Shown: positions 16,503 through 24,404, counted from the first letter of the stretch. The stretch: 64,000 bases of DNA from Pseudonocardia sulfidoxydans NBRC 16205 (GCF_007989085.1 NZ_BJVJ01000012.1:1-64000); one strand, 5' to 3'. Notes: generated by a model not told the origin, from the letters alone. Made by a program: numbers and translations.

Positions 16503-17746
16503 CCGCGGCCGACATCCGCCACCAGCACCAGCCCGACGTGTGGGGCCTCGACCGCGACGGATTCGCCCGCTGCCGCGGCTGCGGGGTCAACTACCAGCCC
16601 GACGACGAGGCGTTCCACGACCCTGACGCGAGTTGGCCCAACAGCCCAGCAGTCACCACGAACGGGTCGCAGCCGACACCAGATCAGCCGCCAACCACCC
16701 GGCGGCTGGTAGCGGTACGGCCACATCTACGGGCGTCCCTGCTGACTGTGTCCGGTCTCGCCACGCTTCCACCCGTCCGCCCACTGATCGACGGGTTGCT
16801 GTACCGCGGAACCCCGGCCCAGCTCTCCGGCCCACCCGGCTCCTACAAGTCGTTTACCTCCGTCGGGATGGCGTGCGCGGTCGCGGCCGGCGTGCCTTTC
16901 GAGGGCCACGCCGTACCCGAAGGGGGCGGACCGGTCGTCTACGTCGCCGCTGAAGGCGCGAACGGTCTACAAGCACGGATCCTCGCGTGGTGTGAGCTCA
17001 CCAACATCGACCCCGTCGATCTCGAGGGCAAGCTCTACGTGCTCCCGCTGCCCGTCCAGCTTGGCAACTGGATGGACGTCGCCGATGCCGTCGAGATCAC
17101 CCGCGAACTCGGCGCTGTTCTCATCGTGCTCGACACCCGTGCCCGCTGCACGGTCGGTCTCGAGGAGAACTCCAACACCGAGCAGGGCCGTGCGATCGCC
17201 GCGTTGGAGACGTTGATCCACGACACCGACTGCGCCGCGCTCGTCGTCCATCACTCCGGACGGAGTGGCCTCAACCCGCGCGGCGCCAACGCCTGGGACG
17301 GAGCGGTGTGGTCTGACCTACGCCTGACCGGTGACAACCTGCACTGCAAGCTGAACTGCTTCAAGCACAAGGACATACCGGACGGCTGCGACCACGAATT
17401 CCGGCTCATCCCGCACACCGTGTCCGACAGCCTCATGCCCGAAGCCACCGAAGCGCAGCGGCAGACACTCGTCCTCGTCGCAGGAGACGGCCGGCCTGAC
17501 ACCGACGACGCACCCAGCGTCACCTCAGTCGCCGAGATCATCCGCGAATGCGACGGCATCGAAGGGCTCACTCGGCCCCAGATCATCACGTTGGCCGCAG
17601 ACCGGGGAGTCAGCCGCTCACAGGCCTACGCCGCAGTGAAGACGCTGATCGAACGGGGGCAGGTCCGCAACGTCAGCGCCACCCGGACACCGCGCTACGT
17701 CGCTTCCCGGACCACCCTGCCCGTCGACGTCGGAGACCCCGAGTGA
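16499..17746 (+). CDS. RepA-like AAA ATPase / putative replicative helicase
   Basis: A 415-residue protein with a zinc-finger-like Cys25-X2-Cys28 near the N-terminus, a Walker A GPPGSYKS at residues 111-118, a Walker B VLIVLDT at about 207-213, and a conserved LVVHHSGRSG sensor-like segment. This is the layout of AAA_25/RepA-type hexameric helicases found in plasmids and phages. The last 90 residues form a winged-helix-like domain (GLTRPQIITLAADRGVSRSQ). It closes an overlapping gene series starting at 15513, and a dense cluster of GTCCGG/CCGGAC motifs follows. It is likely to act in element replication or its control, alongside the rolling-circle Rep at the other end. Confidence 0.8.
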   Translation: MTAADIRHQHQPDVWGLDRDGFARCRGCGVNYQPDDEAFHDPDASWPNSPAVTTNGSQPTPDQPPTTRRLVAVRPHLRASLLTVSGLATLPPVRPLIDGLLYRGTPAQLSGPPGSYKSFTSVGMACAVAAGVPFEGHAVPEGGGPVVYVAAEGANGLQARILAWCELTNIDPVDLEGKLYVLPLPVQLGNWMDVADAVEITRELGAVLIVLDTRARCTVGLEENSNTEQGRAIAALETLIHDTDCAALVVHHSGRSGLNPRGANAWDGAVWSDLRLTGDNLHCKLNCFKHKDIPDGCDHEFRLIPHTVSDSLMPEATEAQRQTLVLVAGDGRPDTDDAPSVTSVAEIIRECDGIEGLTRPQIITLAADRGVSRSQAYAAVKTLIERGQVRNVSATRTPRYVASRTTLPVDVGDPE

Positions 17747-17764
17747 GCTCACGATCTGGCCTCC

Positions 17765-17981
17765 GCAATCCGTCCGGATTCCATGATCAAAGAGGGACGG
17801 ATTCCGGAGGCCCAACCGGACGCCGAAACCGGACCGAGTTCGGACGGCCGGGCCACAACGTCGCAGGTCAGCTCGCCGGCCCTGACGACGTCCGGTCCAT
17901 GTCCGGACCTCGTCCGGCATCTGTCCGAGGTGTGTCCGGCCCGTCCGGTCTCTCTATAGAGACCGGACGACCGGACGGGCC
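17765..17981. repeat. Cluster of GTCCGG/CCGGAC motifs with nested palindromes
   Basis: About a dozen copies of GTCCGG or its complement (some with one mismatch) lie in about 215 bp after the AAA ATPase gene. The right end is a perfect 12-bp inverted repeat (17942-17953 with 17958-17969, 4-nt spacer CTAT) nested in a wider GGCCCGTCCGG / CCGGACGGGCC pair (17938-17948 with 17971-17981). Iteron-like density suggests a replication origin or a multi-site operator. That function is inference. Confidence 0.55.
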
Positions 17982-18045
17982 GAACACGCACACCACCCAA
18001 CCCCCGTGGTCAGACACCCGACCCAGCACCAAGGAGACACGCCCG

Positions 18046-18363
18046 ATGGCTACCGCATGGTCCGACGACAAGGACCTCAGCAGCGTCGTCGGCACGCACC
18101 GCCTGGCACGCGTGGCGATCACCTACGACCGGCTCGTCCGCGCCTTCGGGAAACCCGAGCACGGCTTGGACTACAAGACCGAAGTCGAGTGGCACATCAG
18201 CACCCCGTTCGGGCTCGGCACGATCTACGACTTCACCTACGGCGACTACCCCGGCCCGTCCGTGCCCGAGCGGATCACCAGGTGGTCGATCGGCGGACAC
18301 AACGACGCAACCGGGACATACATGTTGCGCCTCATCGAGGCCGCAGGCGGCGAGCCGGCATGA
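18046..18363 (+). CDS. Hypothetical protein of the element
   Basis: A 105-residue protein from ATG 18046 with a good SD (AAGGAG at 18031-18036). It reads VVGTHRLARVAITYDRLVRA, then EVEWHISTPFGLGTIYDFTY, with alternating beta and helical patterns and many aromatic residues. I do not recognise the family. It stands alone between the GTCCGG cluster and the WhiB-like gene, in the same direction. Confidence 0.65.
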   Translation: MATAWSDDKDLSSVVGTHRLARVAITYDRLVRAFGKPEHGLDYKTEVEWHISTPFGLGTIYDFTYGDYPGPSVPERITRWSIGGHNDATGTYMLRLIEAAGGEPA

Positions 18364-18441
18364 GCTCCCACCACGAACCGACCTGACCGACACAGCGACG
18401 CTCCCGCGCCACCGCTCCCCCCAACCAAGCCGGAGGCCCGC

Positions 18442-18780
18442 ATGCCACGTACCGAGTACCGCCCCGACGTCCTCGACCCCGACAGCCCGATCGGCCGGCT
18501 CCACCGCCAACGAACGCTCCCGTGCCGCGGCCAGGCCGACACCTTCGACATCGACGAGCAGCCCGGCGAATCAACCGAGGACCGCATCACCCGCCTGCGC
18601 ATCGCCGTCGGGATCTGCCGCTCCTGCCCGGCCCGCACGCTGTGCGCCGAGGCGCTGCTCGCACTACCCCCGCACCATCAGCGGGGACTCTGGGCAGGCC
18701 AGGTCCTCGGAGCGGGCAGGCATATCGCTCGGGCGGTCCTCGCCGAGGCGCCCCCTGTCGAGATGGCCGCCGGTGCATGA
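18442..18780 (+). CDS. WhiB-like iron-sulfur transcription factor on the element
   Basis: A 112-residue protein with four Cys in the Wbl pattern: one at about residue 28 (LPCRGQ), then GICRSCPARTLCAEAL with C-X2-C-X5-C. The usual G[VI]WGG turn appears as GLWAGQ. Wbl proteins hold a 4Fe-4S cluster and act with sigma-A region 4; element- and phage-borne Wbls can redirect host transcription. The C-terminal part lacks an obvious AT-hook-like basic motif. GGAGG precedes the ATG. Distinct from the chromosomal whiB3-like gene at 51037. Confidence 0.82.
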   Translation: MPRTEYRPDVLDPDSPIGRLHRQRTLPCRGQADTFDIDEQPGESTEDRITRLRIAVGICRSCPARTLCAEALLALPPHHQRGLWAGQVLGAGRHIARAVLAEAPPVEMAAGA

Positions 18781-19500
18781 CGAGACCAGCCCCGGAGACC
18801 AGGCCTCGACCGGGCAGCACACAGCGGGGTCGCCGGTGTCGCGGTGGTGCCCGGTGCGCGACGTAGCCGCCACCTGCGAAGTGCAGGCTGTGGCCCCGCC
18901 CATCGGCCGGGTGGTGTGCCCGGAGCAGCCCGGCGCCAACCCAGGTGACCCGCCCGGCGCCCGCGCCCACCACCACTGCGTGCGCTGCACCATCACGACA
19001 CGAACGAACTCGTCGAGTTGCCGATCTCGACTGCGAACCATCAACGTCGCGACTCGTTGCAACCGCACCGCGAGATCGAGGCAGGCCCGCCGGCACCTGC
19101 CCTCGGCTGCACCGCATCCGCCCCGGATCAGGGGTGCCCCTCACGGGCAGGTGCCGGGCGGACATACGGCCGGCCATGGCTCGTCGGTGGCGGCGCTGCC
19201 TGGTCATGCCGCGCCTCCGGTCTGCCGCGCCCCCTCGGCCACGCGACCCGAGGCGCCAGTCCGCCCCGGCCGAAGCCCGAGCCTGTGCATCACACCCATG
19301 ATCACCATCGATGTCGATCACTCAATGATCAACTCAAGTGCGTTGAGTGATCCACAACTGATCAACAAGCCGCAACGCTCTGACCTGCGGAAACACCGAG
19401 GGGTAGGGGGCGGCCAGCCCATCGTCGCTGGTCAGAGCCCCCGACCCCGGTCCAAGGCCCAGAAACCCCTGTGCGACCTGAATCAATCGAGGTGTAGATC
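18781..19500. other. Long stretch without a convincing gene (element)
   Basis: Open frames exist on both strands (for example a frame ending at 19504) but none shows a recognisable fold; they are Pro/Arg/Thr-rich with scattered Cys. The last 200 bp are less GC-rich than the surroundings and hold GATCA-rich inverted repeats. The region separates the WhiB-like gene from the terminase-like cassette and probably carries its promoter. Confidence 0.4.
19316..19352. promoter_or_regulatory. Inverted repeat in a locally AT-richer patch, possible operator or origin
   Basis: GATCACTCAA (19316-19325) and TTGAGTGATC (19343-19352) form a perfect 10-bp inverted repeat with a 17-bp spacer that itself contains TGATCAACTCAA. 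Several further GATCA steps flank it (19301-19365). It lies about 150 bp upstream of the terminase-like cassette. It could be a repressor operator or a processing site; no protein is known to bind it. Confidence 0.4.
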
Positions 19501-19833
19501 ATGAACGTGAGGGCCCCGGCGGGGTTGAAGACTTCGGGTCGCGCGCTGTGGAAGGCTGTGACCAGCGACTTTGATCTGGCCGAGCATGAGCGCAGGCTGT
19601 TGGTCGAGGCGTGCAGGTGTGCGGATCAGCTGGATGAACTGGCCGCGATATCGGCCGCTGAGGGGTCGATGGGCCCGGATGGGCGGGTCCACCCTGCGGT
19701 GATCGAGGCCCGGCAGCAGCGGCTGACTCTGGCCCGCCTGGTCGCGTCTCTGCGTGTCCCGGACGACGGGGATGTCCGTCCGCAGCGCCGGGGTGCCGCC
19801 CGCGGCTTCTACGGCGGGATGGACGGGTCGTGA
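19501..19833 (+). CDS. Phage terminase small subunit (P27-like) family protein
   Basis: A 110-residue protein reading APAGLKTSGRALWKAVTSDF, DLAEHERRLLVEACRCADQL, then VIEARQQRLTLARLVASLRV with the ending RGFYGGMDG. This is the arrangement I know from P27-family small terminase subunits of actinophages and related elements (N-terminal helix-turn-helix, central helices, conserved ARQQRLxLARL). No large terminase, portal or capsid gene follows, so DNA packaging is unlikely unless a helper phage is used. It opens a coupled cassette (GTGA overlap to the next gene). Confidence 0.75.
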   Translation: MNVRAPAGLKTSGRALWKAVTSDFDLAEHERRLLVEACRCADQLDELAAISAAEGSMGPDGRVHPAVIEARQQRLTLARLVASLRVPDDGDVRPQRRGAARGFYGGMDGS

Positions 19834-20102
19834 GGCGCCGGGTCGCGCGCGGCGTCGTGGAGATGCCGGAACACCTGCGGGCGCAGCCGACGGTCGACGA
19901 TCCGATCGATGTGTGGCGCGCGTGGTGGACTGCGCGGGACGAGTGGCGGAAGTCGGCGGGTGCCCCGAACGTCCTGGGCGGCTGGCTCACCGACGTGTCC
20001 CAGTTGATGCGGCTGCACAATCGACGCTGGGCCTCGAACGGGCGTGCCCTCTCGCAGGCGGTCCAGAAGGCCGGCACGGACGGCGACGGGACGTCGCGGT
20101 GA
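19830..20102 (+). CDS. Hypothetical protein in terminase-like cassette
   Basis: A 90-residue protein from GTG 19830, overlapping the gene before by GTGA. It contains a Trp-rich stretch (IDVWRAWWTARDEWRKSAGA) followed by LGGWLTDVSQLMRLHNRRW. Family not recognised. It overlaps the next gene by GTGA as well, so it is translated as part of a coupled unit. Confidence 0.6.
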   Translation: MRRRVARGVVEMPEHLRAQPTVDDPIDVWRAWWTARDEWRKSAGAPNVLGGWLTDVSQLMRLHNRRWASNGRALSQAVQKAGTDGDGTSR

Positions 20103-20392
20103 AGGTGCTGGCACGGCTTGTCCCGGCGCGCCGCTGCTCGGTCTGTCGTCGGCGGTTCGGTCGGGTCGACAGCTGCGCGGTGACGCGGCGGACGTATGTG
20201 TCGCGGTTCGGCACCGGGATCGAGTTGCCCGACTTGATGTTCGCGCCCCTCGGTGACAAACCGTTGCGCTGCAACGGGTGCGGTGTGGTGCACGGCCGGT
20301 CTCATCACGCCGGCTGCCGAGAGGCGCGGTGCCTGACCTGTACGGAACGCGCGGCCGACTGCGGCTGCCGATGGAGTGAGGAGATCACGTGA
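20099..20392 (+). CDS. Cys-rich zinc-ribbon-like hypothetical protein
   Basis: A 97-residue protein from GTG 20099. It holds two likely metal sites: RRCSVCRRRFGRVDSC near the N-terminus, and LRCNGCGVVHGRSHHAGC followed by ARCLTCTERAADCGC. Eleven Cys in 97 residues point to a zinc protein, perhaps nucleic-acid binding. Family not recognised. It overlaps both neighbours in the coupled cassette. Confidence 0.62.
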   Translation: MKVLARLVPARRCSVCRRRFGRVDSCAVTRRTYVSRFGTGIELPDLMFAPLGDKPLRCNGCGVVHGRSHHAGCREARCLTCTERAADCGCRWSEEIT

Positions 20393-20805
20393 TGAACGAC
20401 TGCGATGCCTGCCGTGGCGGGTTGGGCCACGATCACGACGACGGCGGGGAGTGCGCGCACGCGTGGTCGTCGGGTGCGTGGCGGGGCTGCTGCGCGAATG
20501 AGTTGGCGCAGCGGGTGGGTCTGCTGACGGCGTCGTTCGAGGCGCGGCGCCGGCCCCCCGAGGACGCGGCGCAGGTGGCGTGCGAGCTCCGATGCCCGTG
20601 CGCCGAGGTGGGCGAGGTGTTGCCGGCGGCGGAGGAGCTGGAGAGGTTTCCGTGCGCGACGAGCGCCGCGGCGGCGTGCCGGGTGTGGACCCGGGAACGA
20701 CTGGAGATGGAGTTGCTCGCCGAGCGGCTCGCCGCCGGCGTCGTCCAGATGCCGGAGAACGTTGCTGACCTGCTGAGCAGCAGCAACCGGGATGAGGAGG
20801 TCTGA
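20389..20805 (+). CDS. Cys/His-rich hypothetical protein of the element
   Basis: Either GTG 20389 (GTGA overlap, 138 residues) or ATG 20392 can start the protein. The N-terminus is a probable metal site (DCDACRGGLGHDHDDGGECAH). The rest is helical with three more Cys pairs and ends RLAAGVVQMPENVADLLSSS; the phrase VVQMPENVADLL echoes VVEMPEHLRAQP of the gene at 19830, hinting at a shared short motif. Family not recognised. Confidence 0.62.
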   Translation: MMNDCDACRGGLGHDHDDGGECAHAWSSGAWRGCCANELAQRVGLLTASFEARRRPPEDAAQVACELRCPCAEVGEVLPAAEELERFPCATSAAAACRVWTRERLEMELLAERLAAGVVQMPENVADLLSSSNRDEEV

Positions 20806-20807
20806 CA

Positions 20808-21542
20808 ATGGGCGACACGGGATTCGGGATCGCGGTGTGTGCACACGAGGCCGCGCACGCGGTTGTTTCGACGGCGTTGGGTGTGCCGGTGCTCGAACTG
20901 CGGGTCGACAACCCCGAGCCGGGTACCGGCGGCTGGTGCCTGTTCGACGGCGATGGCTGGCGGTCGGGTCGGTGGGGCGGCCGATCGCTGGAGTGCATCG
21001 CGATGACGAGCGCGCCGAAGGTCTGGTCGCGGGAGTTCGCGGATCGGCGGGACCGGGAACCGGCCGCGGCGCACGGTAGCGACGACCAGGCGATCGAGGC
21101 GATCCAACGCGAAGCACTGCCGCTGGACGCGGCGCTGTTCCGGGATCACCGTCGGCGGGCTGAGGCGTTGGCGGCGACGGTGCTGGCGGAACGGCAGGAC
21201 GACGTGCGCACCCTCGCTCGGAAGCTGCAGCGGCACGGTGGCTGGGTGCGCGGGGTCGGGTGGGGGCTCCCGCCGCGCCAGACTCCGCGGCCGGCGTCTC
21301 GCGAGGTTGGGCAGCGGGAGGAGACCCGCGTCGTCGTCCGGCCGAGTCAGGACCCCTTGATGCCGTCGCTGCGTGCGGTGGTTGCTGACAGCCTCACGAG
21401 AAGCGCGGCCGACGAGCAGCGGCGCCAGGAGTTCATGCTCGACGTCCGTGACCGGGTGGCGAAGCGGTTGATCACGACGGATGAGGCGTATCGGCTGTGC
21501 CGTCAGGCCGGGTATCGGACCGAGTTCCGGAAGGCGGGCTGA
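20808..21542 (+). CDS. Putative zinc peptidase with HEAAH motif (M41-like)
   Basis: A 244-residue protein whose N-terminus reads GIAVCAHEAAHAVVSTALGV. HEAAH fits the HExxH zinc signature, and the context (AHEAAHAVVSTALG) resembles the FtsH M41 peptidase helix rather than other zincins. A third ligand may be an Asp or Glu in the following 120 residues (for example in AAHGSDDQAIEAIQ). There is no AAA domain or TM helix, so it is a stand-alone cytoplasmic protein. Similar small M41-like proteins occur on phages and integrative elements. Its substrate is unknown. ATG 20808 follows GATGAGGAGG. Confidence 0.62.
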   Translation: MGDTGFGIAVCAHEAAHAVVSTALGVPVLELRVDNPEPGTGGWCLFDGDGWRSGRWGGRSLECIAMTSAPKVWSREFADRRDREPAAAHGSDDQAIEAIQREALPLDAALFRDHRRRAEALAATVLAERQDDVRTLARKLQRHGGWVRGVGWGLPPRQTPRPASREVGQREETRVVVRPSQDPLMPSLRAVVADSLTRSAADEQRRQEFMLDVRDRVAKRLITTDEAYRLCRQAGYRTEFRKAG

Positions 21543-21958
21543 TGGGCACCGACACCCTGACCGGGGTCACGACGTCGACGTCGGTGTATCGGTTCGATGT
21601 GGCCTGCGATGGCGGCACGGTCGGCCACCATCTCCTCGTCGGTGACCCGATCCCGGCCGGGGCGGTCGTGGTCGACGCCCTCGCACGGGTCGAGCGAAAG
21701 TTCGTCTCCGCCGAGCCTCCTCAGGCCCGTAGCCCTCTCCGCCTCGCCGTTGTGGTCGGTGGTGGGGTGCTGCTCCCGCCGGTCGGGACGGGCGCGCTGG
21801 CATCGCCGGGGCAGGTACTGCGGTCAGAGCTCCCGGCCCGGGCGCGGGTGCTGGTCGGGAACGGTGAGCGACCGGCGGCCGCGGTCGAGGGGTCGGTGGG
21901 CTTCTCAGCGGGCGGGTTGCTGCTCGTGGTGTCGTGGGTGGAGCTGCCCGACGTGTGA
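21542..21958 (+). CDS. Hypothetical beta-rich protein of the element
   Basis: A 138-residue protein from ATG 21542, overlapping the stop of the gene before by one base. It is nearly all beta-strand pattern (SVYRFDVACDGGTVGHHLLV; VLLVVSW-like ending GLLLVVSWVELPDV), which recalls small phage head or tail proteins, but no family is recognised. It is the last gene of the rightward series; a 9-bp stem hairpin follows at 22027. Confidence 0.58.
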   Translation: MGTDTLTGVTTSTSVYRFDVACDGGTVGHHLLVGDPIPAGAVVVDALARVERKFVSAEPPQARSPLRLAVVVGGGVLLPPVGTGALASPGQVLRSELPARARVLVGNGERPAAAVEGSVGFSAGGLLLVVSWVELPDV

Positions 21959-22026
21959 CGTCGCGGGGTGATGTCTTTGGCCCTTGGCCTCTATGCTGAA
22001 CCCAGCTTCAGGTTTGAGTCTCGGCT

Positions 22027-22055
22027 ACCTCTCGGCGCGACAGGCTCCGAGAGGT
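22027..22055 (+). terminator. Hairpin after the rightward element genes
   Basis: ACCTCTCGG (22027-22035) pairs perfectly with CCGAGAGGT (22047-22055). It lies 68 bp past the last rightward gene and before the leftward genes, a fit position for a terminator. No U-tract. Confidence 0.5.
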
Positions 22056-22210
22056 TCAGCCGGGGCTTGACCGGGTGGCCTGCCGGCTGAGAACCGGTGG
22101 GTCGCCTGGTCCGGTGTCCCAGCCCCTAACGGCCGGTCTACGCTGCGCCGAGGGTCGGCCGTCTCCGATCAGGAGGCGGGCCAACCTGACGGCCGCCGCG
22201 CGCGAACCTG

Positions 22211-22393
22211 TCAGAGATCGCGGTTCTCCTCGATGCTGTTGCGCGCTTCGACGGCGTCGGCGAGTTTCTCGATCGCGCTGGCGACGGCGAGCAGGGCGTG
22301 CACCTTGGCTTCCTCGATCTCGTTGTCGCGGCTGAGGCTGGCGAGGGCGCTGTCCTCGTGCGAGGAGGGTCCGATCATCGACATGCTCAGCAC
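22211..22393 (-). CDS. Small helical hypothetical protein
   Basis: A 60-residue acidic helical protein (NEIEEAKVHALLAVASAIEK, LADAVEARNSIEENRDL) with three possible ATG starts close together at 22393, 22387 and 22381. The amphipathic pattern suggests a short coiled coil. Family not recognised. It lies between the convergent-facing halves of the element. Coding status rests on composition only. Confidence 0.45.
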   Translation of the reverse strand: MLSMSMIGPSSHEDSALASLSRDNEIEEAKVHALLAVASAIEKLADAVEARNSIEENRDL

Positions 22394-22420
22394 TTCGCGG
22401 CCGGGACGTGGCTGCGTTAC

Positions 22421-22909
22421 TCAGGACGTCGAGAGCCGCAGGAGCAGCGCTCCCCACGAGTAGCTGATCGCCAGAGCGCGTTTCTGGCAGATCGAGTCCT
22501 GGACGGTGCCGGCCCCGTCAGGGAGCGCGTACCCGCTGTAGCAGCTCGCCTTCCCGTACGACTCGCCGACATCGATCACCAGGTCCGCAGTCTCGCGGAG
22601 ATCACCGGAGGGCACCTCGCCCCGGATGTCGAGCGCGAGCCGCGCCATCTCGGTGAACGGGCCCGCGCAGACGCCGCCCCTGCTGGTGAGGGTCTCCTGC
22701 TGCTTGCACGTCTCGTAGCGCGCCTGGATCGGCTCGGCCTGCGCCAGGTACCTCCGGCCGAGTGTGGTCGGCCCGGTCGTCGTTGCTGCCGCGGTTCTGG
22801 CCGTCGTCGGAGACACTGTGGTCGGGCTTCCCGGGGTGGACGTCGCGCACCCGGACAGCGCAACCGCGACGAGCAGAGCAAGCGGGCCAATGAGCAGGGA
22901 GCGGCGCAC
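22421..22909 (-). CDS. Putative lipoprotein of the element
   Basis: A 162-residue protein from GTG 22909 with a lipoprotein signal peptide (VRRSLLIGPLALLVAVALSG then Cys), a Thr/Ser/Pro linker, and a globular part with four more Cys (YETCKQQETLTSRGGVC; GKASCYSGYALPDGAGTV; DSICQKRAL) that probably form disulfides outside the membrane. Family not recognised. A second lipoprotein gene lies just upstream. Surface proteins on a conjugative element could serve in mating-pair contact or exclusion, but this is only inference. Confidence 0.68.
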   Translation of the reverse strand: MRRSLLIGPLALLVAVALSGCATSTPGSPTTVSPTTARTAAATTTGPTTLGRRYLAQAEPIQARYETCKQQETLTSRGGVCAGPFTEMARLALDIRGEVPSGDLRETADLVIDVGESYGKASCYSGYALPDGAGTVQDSICQKRALAISYSWGALLLRLSTS

Positions 22910-23069
22910 ATCCGACGATTCGGCCCCGGGCTGCCGGGTGTTACGGATACGCTGCCGCGCGGGCGGTCGGCTTCCTAGGACGTGCTGACTGTCCCGTGCT
23001 CGGCCCCGGACGTGAGCGTGAGCTTGCCGCCGGGGCCGAGTTGCGTTCGCCATCGTGGCGCTGGTGGGC

Positions 23070-23375
23070 TCAGCTGCCGGGGAACAGGTCAGGGCACAGG
23101 TTCCGTGTCGCGGAGAGGAAGACGCTGTCGGGCCAGCCGAGGTCCTTCGCCGACATGAAGGTGACGACCTCACGGTCCTCGGGCTTGAGGTTCTTCGCTG
23201 CGTCGCAGAGGGCGTGCCCCCGCTCGAGGTACTTGTCGGGGTCGCTGAGCGTGATCTCGGAGCCCGACTTCTGGACGTCGGCGAGGAACGCCTCCTCGGC
23301 CGGGGTCTTCCCGCCACAGCCGGCGAGCAGGAACAGGACAGCCGCCGCAGCGGGGACGATCGTGAGGCGACGCAC
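23070..23375 (-). CDS. Putative DUF732-like lipoprotein
   Basis: GTG 23375 (or TTG 23381) gives about 101 residues. The signal VRRLTIVPAAAAVLFLLAG precedes the lipobox Cys (LLAGC). The mature part, EEAFLADVQKSGSEITLSDP then YLERGHALCDAAKN and a second Cys near the end, fits the small two-Cys DUF732-type secreted proteins common in mycobacteria and relatives. Function unknown. Same orientation as the lipoprotein at 22421. Confidence 0.65.
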   Translation of the reverse strand: MRRLTIVPAAAAVLFLLAGCGGKTPAEEAFLADVQKSGSEITLSDPDKYLERGHALCDAAKNLKPEDREVVTFMSAKDLGWPDSVFLSATRNLCPDLFPGS

Positions 23376-23571
23376 GAACAATGAATCGGTCCCACACGGT
23401 CACGCGTTACGTCTCGAACTACCGGGGTCGGCCCGTACGGGGATGCGGCGGGGGTCGGATGCCGGCGAGGTTGGTCCTCGCCAGCATCCGACGGCGACCC
23501 GGGGCGTGAGCGGAACAGTCTTCCGCTCGTCGTCAGCCCCCGGTCGGGCTGCGTGTCCACCGGCCCGTTCC

Positions 23572-24198
23572 TCACGCCTCCGCGCAGAGCTTCAGCGCCT
23601 CGCCGACGGCCTCGTGGACCTTGACCATCAGATCGGCCGGGGCTCCGGCGTGGTCGACTCCCTCGACGACCACCTCGGGACCGTCCTGCCGGACCGCTCC
23701 GTCCGCGCTGATCCACGTGATCTGTTGCAGCCCAACGGAAACGGCGCCCGTCTGGAGGGTCCACCGCTTGTGGGCGATCATGCGGTCACCGCTGCCGTCG
23801 TCGACAGCATCGATTCCGCAGCGCGTCAGGTCGCACCACGAGGGATGGGGCGGTTCGCCCGCAGACGCCGCGGCGGCAACGAACAGCTCCCCGGCCTGCC
23901 GGAGGGCGTCGGCCAGTTCACACGCCTGCTGTCCACTGAGGTGCGTGTCACCGACGTCGCCGCGGAGCCGCAGGAACACTCCCCGGCTGGAATGGGCGTG
24001 CGACCCGTCGTCGCCAGAGAGCACGACGTGGTCGACCCACACGGTGCCTACCGCCGTTGTGACGTCGGCAGATCGGTGGAACGTCGTGACCTCGTGGGCT
24101 CGCACCTCGGTCCCGCCGTGGTTGGCGCACCAGTCCGGGCAGGGCGCGGTGTGGATCGCGGGGAGCGACGCGACGGGCTCGTCGTCGAGCACGGTCAT
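23572..24198 (-). CDS. DUF6907-like hypothetical protein
   Basis: A 208-residue protein. ATG 24198 is chosen over ATG 24207 because AAAGGA then has an 8-nt spacing. It contains two similar short Cys motifs, APCPDWCANHGG and PHPSWCDLTRCG, each followed by a beta-rich stretch (VWVDHVVLSGDDGSHAHSSR; VSVGLQQITWISADG), so it looks like an internal duplication. This pattern matches, from memory, the DUF6907 proteins of actinobacterial elements. Function unknown. Confidence 0.65.
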   Translation of the reverse strand: MTVLDDEPVASLPAIHTAPCPDWCANHGGTEVRAHEVTTFHRSADVTTAVGTVWVDHVVLSGDDGSHAHSSRGVFLRLRGDVGDTHLSGQQACELADALRQAGELFVAAAASAGEPPHPSWCDLTRCGIDAVDDGSGDRMIAHKRWTLQTGAVSVGLQQITWISADGAVRQDGPEVVVEGVDHAGAPADLMVKVHEAVGEALKLCAEA

Positions 24199-24404
24199 GA
24201 GGAGCATCCTTTCGGGGTGTTCGCCCGCATCGGGGGATCACGGGCGAAGTCGGGGAACAGGCTGTCGGGGTTACGCGCTGTCCGCGTGTCGTTGCGCTGT
24301 GTCGGCCCAGCTATTGGCCAGGGACGGACGGGCCAGGAGCACGTGTGCCACCTGGGTGTTGATCGGGGAGATCGGGGGAGAGCGCGCTACTCGCTGCGGG
24401 TAGG

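Noticed and set aside
16390..16590. Small minus-strand frames opposite the AAA ATPase gene cluster.
   Set aside because: They overlap a continuous series of coupled plus-strand genes and have antisense composition.
18773..19504. A possible 243-residue protein downstream of the element Wbl gene.
   Set aside because: Pro/Arg/Ser/Cys-rich without secondary-structure pattern or motif; an HNH nuclease was considered because such genes often precede terminase genes, but no HNH motif is present.
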